Of a stretch of 13,205 nt of DNA, positions 7,858 to 13,205 are shown in pieces (within the stretch, counting starts at the first letter, position 1; every line of letters starts with the position of its first letter). The notes beneath the pieces are model-generated. The model was given only the letters and a program-made list of their open reading frames with translations, was not told where the DNA came from and ran no database searches. Made by a program: the position numbers and the translations under genes. This DNA comes from an uncultured Porphyromonadaceae bacterium (GTDB taxonomy: Bacteria > Bacteroidota > Bacteroidia > Bacteroidales > Muribaculaceae), in contig CAMHDX010000003.1 in NCBI GenBank assembly GCA_946183895.1, positions 1 through 13,205 on the forward strand. The letters run 5' to 3'.

Positions 7858-9000
7858 TTACTCGCCGAGGAAGGCGATGTGGGCGGGGATGTCGCCGGTG
7901 CGCACTTGCCACTGTAGCGCGCCATCCTTGTTGTAGTAGAATAGTGTGCCGGGCGTGACGTAGTTGCGCGCGTCGGCAATGATGATGTCGCCCGTGATGG
8001 GGTTCACCGCGATGCCGTAGGGGCGCTCGATATCAGCCTGACTGCCGTCTGCAATAAATTGATTGTTAACGACTTGCATACTCGCGGTGTTGACGATGAG
8101 AAACTGCGCCGGGCTTGCCTCCATCTCGATGTTGCTCCACTGGCTGCTGATCACGTACAGCGAATCGCCACTCATCGCCATGGAGGCGACAGGAATGTCT
8201 ATTGTCTTGACTACGCGGCGCTTGCGAGTGTCGTAGGCATAGAGGCGCGCCGACGTGTCGACATAGTTGCCGCGTGAGCTCACCCACAGCACACCGCGGT
8301 CATCGGCTAGCACATGATTCAGGTTGATGGCTATCGGCACACGCTCAACCTCCTTGAACGTGGCGATGTCAATCACCGAAATGGTGTTCTCGTAGTTCGG
8401 CACCATGTAGCCGCCCGAGTTGGCGACGTAGATGTATCCGCCGGCAATCTCAAGTCCGTCGGGTTGGAAGCCCACAATGCAGCGGTCCACCACCTCAAGG
8501 GTCGCGGTGTCAACCTTGGCGACATAGCCCAGTTGCTTGTAGTCGCGGTCAATTTGCACCGGTCCGGCATAGCTGGTCACGTAGGCATACCGGCCGTGGA
8601 AGCGGATATTGCGGCAATTGGGGATGTCAACCTGGCCTATCTTCTTGACGCTCATGCGGTCCATCACGTCAACCTTGTTGCTGCAATTTATCACCGCGTA
8701 CAAGCGGTTGCCGTAGATGGCGAGGTCGTTGCCCACATCGCCCATCTCCTTTGCCACACCGGGGTTGGCGGCGCCGAAGATGTTGCGCGAGTAGCGGCCG
8801 CTGGTGTAGTTGTAGTAGTCCAGAGTCGCCTTGTTCGTGCCCATGTTGCCCTCGTTGAGCACAAAGAAACCTTTGATGCCGGTGTATGATGGCCGCGACA
8901 CGTCAACGTGCTCCGGAATGAAAATTACGTCGTCATGGCGGCAACCCGCCAGCATGACGACAAGCATTATGGTAGTGAGTGTCAATGAGAGAATTCGCAT
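7858..9000 (-). CDS. YncE-like / DUF5074 beta-propeller surface lipoprotein, BtuG-like (probable cobamide-binding)
   Basis: A 380-residue lipoprotein from ATG 9000. The signal peptide ends in a lipobox LAGC with the lipidated cysteine at residue 20. It is followed by RHDD, acidic residues of the kind that direct Bacteroidota lipoproteins to the outer face of the outer membrane. The mature part opens with GFFVLNEGNMG and continues with beta-propeller blades (GNRLYAVINCSNKVDVMD, GYIYVANSGG, NTISVIDIATFKEVERVPI, DIIIADARNYVTPGTLFYY), as in the DUF5074/YncE family. The best-known members are BtuG proteins of gut Bacteroides, which bind vitamin B12 and sit on the TonB receptor BtuB. The first 19 bases overlap the end of the receptor gene, so translation is probably coupled and the products probably form a complex. 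The ligand is inferred from family and context. An in-frame start at 9111 is rejected because it lies deep in the receptor gene and hides the signal peptide. No T-rich terminator is evident downstream (7760-7857). Confidence 0.83.
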   Translation of the reverse strand: MRILSLTLTTIMLVVMLAGCRHDDVIFIPEHVDVSRPSYTGIKGFFVLNEGNMGTNKATLDYYNYTSGRYSRNIFGAANPGVAKEMGDVGNDLAIYGNRLYAVINCSNKVDVMDRMSVKKIGQVDIPNCRNIRFHGRYAYVTSYAGPVQIDRDYKQLGYVAKVDTATLEVVDRCIVGFQPDGLEIAGGYIYVANSGGYMVPNYENTISVIDIATFKEVERVPIAINLNHVLADDRGVLWVSSRGNYVDTSARLYAYDTRKRRVVKTIDIPVASMAMSGDSLYVISSQWSNIEMEASPAQFLIVNTASMQVVNNQFIADGSQADIERPYGIAVNPITGDIIIADARNYVTPGTLFYYNKDGALQWQVRTGDIPAHIAFLGE

Positions 9001-11081
9001 CGCAGTGTGACTTTGAAGTTGCGTCCCGGCATCGGATAGTTGTGTATTACGTCGTAGTTTTGTCCCAGCAGGTTGTTCACCGCGAGGGTCACACGCCAGG
9101 TGGCATTCCACAGCGTGTGTGACGCGGTGAGCGAGAGGTCGTGGGTGTACCAGGGCTGCTCATAGTTGGCGGGTATGTTTGACGACGTGTGATAGCGCTC
9201 GCCCACGTACACAAAGCTGTAGTTGAGCTCGAGCATGCGCCATGCCGCGTGTCCCAGCACGGTGCCGCTGTGGCGGGGCACGTAGGCAATCTGCCCGCGC
9301 CAGGTGCCTCCGTCGCGAGTGTCGTTGGGGTCGCTCAGGTCCATCGCGCGCTGATAGGTGTAGCACAGCGTCATGTCCAGGGTCAGGTCGGTGGTGGGGG
9401 TGAATGCCATGTGAGCCGTGGCATCAACGCCGTTGATGTGCACCTTGCCCAGGTTCATCATCATCCAGCGGTACTGGCTGCTGCCGGTGGGCACGGCTAT
9501 AATCTTGTCAATCACGCGGTTGTGATAGATGTCGGCACTCAGCCGCACTGCGGTTAGTCCCCGTGCCGTGCGGCTGGCGGCATACCATTGATACTGCGCT
9601 CCGGCATTGTACTGCGTTGCCATCTCGGGGCGCAAGTTGCTGTTGCCGATGTCGGTGTAGTACAAGTCATTGAAGGTGGGCATGCGGAAGGCGCGCTTGA
9701 AGAAGGCGCGCAAACTCAGGTCGTGCTCCACCATGGGGCGGTAGCTGACGATGACCGCCGGCGTGAACCGGTCCATGCGCTTGACACTGCGCGAGACCAC
9801 TGTGCCTGACGATAGCGTTTGATGTCGGTCGGCAACATGGGTGTAGAGCAGGCTTGCCTGGCCCTTGAAGCCGCGCCAAGTGCGCGCCGTGGCTATCGCC
9901 ACCAGCGCAGTGTGGCGCGTGGGGCGGGCAAAGTCGGGCAGGGTGGCGTCCAGCCGGTTCCACTTGTAGTCCACCGCCGCCGACGCGTCCCACCCGCTCA
10001 TGATGCTGTACTTGGTCGCCAGGCTGGCATACAACTCGTCCTGATAGAAGCGGTTGTTAACATAGAGCAACGTGGTGTCCGGATTGATGTAGTGCAAGTA
10101 GTCGCGCGCATACTTGGCGCTCGCCAGCGTGGTGAGGCGCTCGCTGTAGCGGTGCTGGTGGCTGCCCTGCACAAAGAAGTTGCGGTCCCACTGGCGCTGG
10201 GCATTGCGCCAAACGTTGTTGATGATGGCGCCCGGTATGCCGCGCTCGCTGTCGTAGTAGTAAGCCTGGGCGCTCCACCTGCCCGCCGGCTCGGTGCCTT
10301 GCAGCGCCGCCTCAATGCGTAGCGCGTGCAGGTCGCCGTTGCGACGGCAAGCCACCGTGTCCCAGGCTAACGTGCCGTCGCTGAAGCGCTTGCGGTAGCG
10401 AAAGTGGTACTTGCCCGTGGCACTGGTCCACTCGGCGCTCGCGCTCAGGTTGACGCGCGACGACAGTTTGCGCTCGTAGCGCACGCTCGGATTGAACAGC
10501 CCGAACGAGCCCGTGCGCGCCGTCACTATCATGTTATACTTCTTGCCCGGGGCGAACCGTGGCAACCGAGTGCGGATATATATCGAGCCGCTTGTGCCGA
10601 AGTCGCGCGCGGGTTGCAGGATGTCGCTCTTTTGCCCGTTGTACAGGTCAATCGCCTCGATGTTGTCAAGTGAGAACTTGCCCAGGTCTATTTGGCCGTT
10701 CTGGGCATTGCCCAGCTCCAAGCCGTCGTAGAACACACCCATGTGATTGCTGCCCATGCTGCGCATGTCCACGGTCTTGACACCGCCCACGCCGCCGTAG
10801 TCCTTGAGTTGCACACCGCTGAAGTAGCGGATGGCATCAGCCACGCTGCCGGTGCTGCCCAGCGCCTCAAGTTGCTTGCCCTCAAGGCGTTGTGACGGTA
10901 TTACCTCGGCATACGGCCGAAATGCGCGCACCACGACCTCGTCGAGCATCACGCTGTCGAGCTCCGACTGCCGCACCTCGGACGCCGATGCCGGCAGCGG
11001 TGTGCCGGCGGCGGGTGTTGTGCCCCGGGCCACTACCGTCAGTGCCACCATCGCTATTATTAATAAGGTGTGCCTCAGCAT
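8982..11081 (-). CDS. TonB-dependent outer-membrane receptor, BtuB-like
   Basis: A 699-residue receptor from ATG 11081. GTG 11087 is an alternative start that adds two residues. A signal peptide (MLRHTLLIIAMVALTVVARG) is followed by a TonB-box-like LDEVVV at residues 46-51. The plug domain follows (SVADAIRYFSGVQLKDYGG, then TVDMRSMGSNHMGVFYDG and GTSGSIYIRTR). The rest is alternating beta-barrel strands ending in FKVTLRCEFSH. It lacks the N-terminal carboxypeptidase-like extension and the length of SusC transporters (about 1000 residues) and has no SusD partner. This points to a small ligand such as a vitamin or metal chelate rather than a glycan. The downstream BtuG-like lipoprotein and the neighbouring surface proteins suggest cobamides. 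ATG 11081 lies two bases after the stop codon (11086-11084) of the upstream gene, so the two are probably translationally coupled. Energy would come from TonB-ExbBD, which is not encoded here. Confidence 0.87.
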   Translation of the reverse strand: MLRHTLLIIAMVALTVVARGTTPAAGTPLPASASEVRQSELDSVMLDEVVVRAFRPYAEVIPSQRLEGKQLEALGSTGSVADAIRYFSGVQLKDYGGVGGVKTVDMRSMGSNHMGVFYDGLELGNAQNGQIDLGKFSLDNIEAIDLYNGQKSDILQPARDFGTSGSIYIRTRLPRFAPGKKYNMIVTARTGSFGLFNPSVRYERKLSSRVNLSASAEWTSATGKYHFRYRKRFSDGTLAWDTVACRRNGDLHALRIEAALQGTEPAGRWSAQAYYYDSERGIPGAIINNVWRNAQRQWDRNFFVQGSHQHRYSERLTTLASAKYARDYLHYINPDTTLLYVNNRFYQDELYASLATKYSIMSGWDASAAVDYKWNRLDATLPDFARPTRHTALVAIATARTWRGFKGQASLLYTHVADRHQTLSSGTVVSRSVKRMDRFTPAVIVSYRPMVEHDLSLRAFFKRAFRMPTFNDLYYTDIGNSNLRPEMATQYNAGAQYQWYAASRTARGLTAVRLSADIYHNRVIDKIIAVPTGSSQYRWMMMNLGKVHINGVDATAHMAFTPTTDLTLDMTLCYTYQRAMDLSDPNDTRDGGTWRGQIAYVPRHSGTVLGHAAWRMLELNYSFVYVGERYHTSSNIPANYEQPWYTHDLSLTASHTLWNATWRVTLAVNNLLGQNYDVIHNYPMPGRNFKVTLRCEFSH

Positions 11082-11083
11082 GT

Positions 11084-12319
11084 TCACTCGTCGTTGAGGA
11101 TAATCGTGAGCACGGCGTTCACATCGCCGATGTTGATGTCGCCGTCGCGGTTGAGGTCGGCAGTGGCGAGTACTCCATGCTCATTGAGTATCATGGCGAG
11201 GATCTCGTTCACGTCGCCCACGTTGACCGCGGTGTCGCCGTTGATGTCGCCCGCGCGCCACTCGTTGACCGCGTCAACGTGCAGGTCCATGCCGCCTGTC
11301 ACCTCGGTCGAGGTTTCGCCCATACCGCTGTTGTACTGGTTCTGGGCGGTGTAAATCTTGATGAAGTCAATGTAGGGCAAGAAGACGTGATTGCCATCGT
11401 CGTCAACCGCCCAGTCAATATTGAATCCCTCGCTGTACACACCGGTGTTGTAGTCATCGCCCTCGCTGCCCACGGTGAGCGTGGGCTTGTTGTCGGCGTA
11501 GCCGTAGTCAAAGAAGCGTTGAATCACCATCGTGCCGAACTGCTCGTAGTTCTTGCGCAACCGGCTGCCGGTGCGGGTCATCACGGTGCTGTCGGCAGGC
11601 AGCCACAGGGGCCAGTATGGGTGGTTGTGGATGCGCAGTTGGATGTAGTAGCCCTCGCTGTTGCTCTCGTCCTCGTCGTTGGCGGTCCAGTGGATGTGCT
11701 CCATGTCGATAATCGAGCGGTTGGAGCCCTTGACCACCGGCTTGTCGTCGGCGGGCTTGTAGTAGGTCATGACGTAGTCGTGGCGCGTGTCGGTGTCGTT
11801 GTAGGCGCTACCGGCGAGCTCGTACCACGGGTCGTCGGCGATGCCGTTGCCGTTGACGTCAACGCTCACCAGCACGATGCCGGGCTCGCTGGAGCCGCCC
11901 GCGTCGGTGCCCTCGGCGACAAACGCGTTGCCAAAGATCTCAAAGTCGGGCTTGCCCGCCACATTGACAACCGGGTGGTCAAACCCAACTGTCACGCTGC
12001 CGCCCCAACCTCCCAGGCTTATCATGCCGTTGCTGTAGTTGACCGTGGTGTCGCGCACCAGAGTGCCATCGGGCAACTCAATCTCCTCAATGCTGACCGA
12101 GCCGCATATCGCTGCTCCCGCGCGTTGCAGCACCGTGGCATAGTCCTCGCCGGCGGCGCAACGGGGCATCTCGTTGACAAACTGGCCGGGCGACGGGTCA
12201 TAAGACAGCACGCGGGTGAGAAACGGCAGGCGCGTCGCCGTAGTGCTATCGTCGTTCGCGGCGGCTGCGATAGCCGTCAGTGTCATCGTCACGATGAGGT
12301 ATATCAGTGTTCGCTTCAT
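11084..12319 (-). CDS. Secreted cell-surface protein with C-terminal dockerin-like domain, first gene of the receptor operon
   Basis: A 411-residue protein. A signal peptide of about 20 residues (MKRTLIYLIVTMTLTAIAAA) has no lipobox, so the protein is secreted rather than lipid-anchored. The conserved body includes VLSYDPSPGQFVNE (37-50), SLGGWGGSVTVGFDHPVVN, FEIFGNAF, GGSSEPGIVLVSVDVNGNG and DPWYELAGS. From memory, this pattern belongs to an uncharacterised Bacteroidales cell-surface family usually found next to BtuG/BtuB-type genes. Residues 355-411 are two dockerin-like calcium-binding repeats (DINGDTAVNVGDVNEIL and DLNRDGDINIGDVNAVL). The first has Thr where the loop normally has Gly. The gene leads the operon, 17-20 bases behind the predicted transcription start, and its stop adjoins the receptor start. 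It is likely an accessory protein for ligand capture or for receptor assembly; the exact role is unknown. Confidence 0.83.
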   Translation of the reverse strand: MKRTLIYLIVTMTLTAIAAAANDDSTTATRLPFLTRVLSYDPSPGQFVNEMPRCAAGEDYATVLQRAGAAICGSVSIEEIELPDGTLVRDTTVNYSNGMISLGGWGGSVTVGFDHPVVNVAGKPDFEIFGNAFVAEGTDAGGSSEPGIVLVSVDVNGNGIADDPWYELAGSAYNDTDTRHDYVMTYYKPADDKPVVKGSNRSIIDMEHIHWTANDEDESNSEGYYIQLRIHNHPYWPLWLPADSTVMTRTGSRLRKNYEQFGTMVIQRFFDYGYADNKPTLTVGSEGDDYNTGVYSEGFNIDWAVDDDGNHVFLPYIDFIKIYTAQNQYNSGMGETSTEVTGGMDLHVDAVNEWRAGDINGDTAVNVGDVNEILAMILNEHGVLATADLNRDGDINIGDVNAVLTIILNDE

Positions 12320-12341
12320 CTCTCAGATGGTTTTGAAGGTG

Positions 12342-12372
12342 CAAAGTTAGTCCAAAAATGCAATATAAGCAA
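12342..12372 (-). promoter_or_regulatory. Bacteroidota promoter of the BtuB/BtuG-like operon
   Basis: On the minus strand TTG (12372-12370), a 20-base spacer and a perfect -7 box TAACTTTG (12349-12342) match the Bacteroidota primary sigma consensus. It lies in an AT-rich stretch directly after the terminator-like hairpin. Transcription would start near 12336, leaving a leader of about 17-20 bases, too short for a riboswitch downstream of this start. Confidence 0.72.
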
Positions 12373-12381
12373 TTTAATAAT

Positions 12382-12428
12382 AAAAGAGGTGGCAAGGGCA
12401 CTATCTTGTGTGTCTCACCACCTCTTTT
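12382..12428 (-). terminator. Terminator-like hairpin downstream of the DUF4465 gene
   Basis: Two 11-base arms, AAAAGAGGTGG and CCACCTCTTTT (12382-12392 and 12418-12428), are perfectly complementary and enclose a 25-base loop. On the minus strand the second arm runs into TTTTATTATTAAATT, a suitable U-rich tail. The A/T ends of the arms make it potentially bidirectional. It begins about 68 bases past the DUF4465 stop and ends just before the operon promoter, so it should separate the two transcription units. Confidence 0.65.
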
Positions 12429-12456
12429 CCAAACAAGAGTTACTCAATTATTGTGT

Positions 12457-12485
12457 TCAAGCTGGGCTCACAGCCCCTCGCTTGA
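12457..12485 (-). other. Second hairpin just after the DUF4465 stop codon
   Basis: TCAAGC (12457-12462) pairs with GCTTGA (12480-12485). Inside it GGGCT (12464-12468) pairs with AGCCC (12472-12476) around a CAC loop, with a small internal loop between the two stems. It starts 11 bases past the stop codon and has no U-tract. It may stabilise the mRNA 3' end or assist the terminator that follows. Confidence 0.4.
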
Positions 12486-12496
12486 CTACATCATTG

Positions 12497-13205
12497 TCAC
12501 TTGATGACCTTGCGGGTAACATTGCCGTCGCGCACGATGTACACGCCCGGCTCGACATCGTCAAGCGTGTTGCCCACTTGGATGCCTTGCAGGTTGTACA
12601 CGGCGGTGACGCCGGTGCCGGCAACATCAATGTCGGTCACGGCTGTCGTGTGGTCAATGTTGATGGTGAGGGCAACGTACTGGGTGTGACCCTTTTGCCT
12701 TGCCCAGAGGTGCACCACACCGCTCTCGCCGTGGCGCGTACCCTTGACCTTGAGCTGCTTGGCGCGGGCGTCAAACTTCACCGTCAGTGTGCCGGTGAGC
12801 TCCTTCTCGATGCCATACTCAACGGTCGAGCCGTCGCTCTCAAGCGTGAACAAGGAGGCGAGGTCAATGTTCTCGACTCCGCCGGTGGTGCGGGTCACTT
12901 CATCCTCAACCTTGGTACCGGCAAAGTCGTCCATCGCGAAGTACATAGGCGTGTTCAGGCCCCACGTCGGGTCGCTATCGGTGCCGTCAAAGCTGAAGGT
13001 GATTTTTGTCACCTTGCCCAGGTCGGTGAGGTCGAACCACTCCCACTTGTCAATCAAGTAGCGGTCCACAGCCTCATCGGCGCGGTAGTCGGCCAGGTAG
13101 AAGTCCTTACTCGTGGTGGTGCCGTCGGCATGATGACCGATGGCTGTCACCTTGAACCAGTCGCCCTGGCTCGCCTTGGTCGAGAACTTGTTGCCGGTGA
13201 TCATC
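12497..13205 (-). CDS. DUF4465 family surface protein, 5' partial (C-terminal 235 residues)
   Basis: The frame is open to the right edge, so the N-terminus is outside the window; the ATG at 13204 is probably internal. The visible part contains the DUF4465 hallmarks GDWFKVTAIG, KDFYLADYR, WEWFDLTDLGKVTKITFSFDGTD and WGLNTPMYFAMDDF, near residues 14-94. A linker and a beta-rich segment follow. The last about 45 residues (AVYNLQGIQVG...PGVYIVRDGNVTRKVIK) resemble the C-terminal sorting-type tail seen on many Bacteroidales secreted proteins. DUF4465 genes are, from memory, frequent neighbours of DUF5074 lipoproteins and TonB receptors in B12-type uptake loci. A role as an extra surface ligand-binding protein is an inference. 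It is co-directional with the operon but separated by a terminator and a new promoter. The stop is TGA at 12499-12497. Confidence 0.82.
   Translation of the reverse strand, partial: MITGNKFSTKASQGDWFKVTAIGHHADGTTTSKDFYLADYRADEAVDRYLIDKWEWFDLTDLGKVTKITFSFDGTDSDPTWGLNTPMYFAMDDFAGTKVEDEVTRTTGGVENIDLASLFTLESDGSTVEYGIEKELTGTLTVKFDARAKQLKVKGTRHGESGVVHLWARQKGHTQYVALTINIDHTTAVTDIDVAGTGVTAVYNLQGIQVGNTLDDVEPGVYIVRDGNVTRKVIK

Noticed and set aside
8314..8889. Open frame of 191 codons on the plus strand opposite the lipoprotein gene
   Set aside because: The minus-strand frame has signal peptide, lipobox and propeller blades; the plus frame has no recognisable domain or start signal.
9001..9111. Upstream in-frame start for the lipoprotein
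   Set aside because: It would extend the gene 37 codons into the receptor gene and bury the lipoprotein signal peptide.
12320..12496. Cobalamin riboswitch upstream of the receptor operon
   Set aside because: The region is only 177 bases, is taken up by two hairpins and a promoter, and the leader after the predicted start is about 17-20 bases. No B12-box-like sequence was seen.

Overview
The window looks like part of a Bacteroidota chromosome, most likely a gut Bacteroidales (Muribaculaceae- or Prevotella-like); this is an inference from gene families and promoters. The supporting signs are Bacteroidota-type promoters (a -7 box of the form TAnnTTTG with an upstream TTG 20 bases away), start codons without clear Shine-Dalgarno sequences, a BspA-type leucine-rich-repeat protein, a DUF4465 protein with a C-terminal tail typical of Bacteroidales surface proteins, and a TonB-dependent receptor coupled to a surface lipoprotein. 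No rRNA, tRNA, CRISPR array or insertion sequence was seen.

Layout. Positions 1-2798 (+) hold most of a large glycine-rich beta-helix surface protein of the Cthe_2159 carbohydrate-binding type; its N-terminus lies outside the window. A short intergenic stretch follows, with an inverted repeat and a promoter. Positions 2944-4497 (+) encode a complete AAA-ATPase-like/PD-(D/E)XK protein. A convergent gap of 155 bases holds a REP-like element. Positions 7649-4653 (-) encode a secreted BspA-like leucine-rich-repeat protein of 998 residues ending in a dockerin-like pair of calcium-binding repeats. Positions 12319-7858 (-) form a tightly packed three-gene operon: a secreted surface protein with a dockerin-like tail, a TonB-dependent outer-membrane receptor, and a beta-propeller lipoprotein (DUF5074/YncE-like). 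At the right edge, 13205-12497 (-) is the C-terminal part of a DUF4465 surface protein.

The right half is the most interesting part. The order DUF4465 protein, 'GQFVNE'-type surface protein, short TonB receptor, YncE-like lipoprotein matches, from memory of the families, the vitamin B12/cobamide uptake loci of gut Bacteroidota, in which the lipoprotein BtuG caps the receptor BtuB and further surface proteins help. The sequence supports the architecture; the ligand is an inference. The operon has its own promoter behind a terminator-like hairpin that separates it from the DUF4465 gene. A cobalamin riboswitch would be expected upstream of the DUF4465 gene, outside this window, and none is seen inside it.
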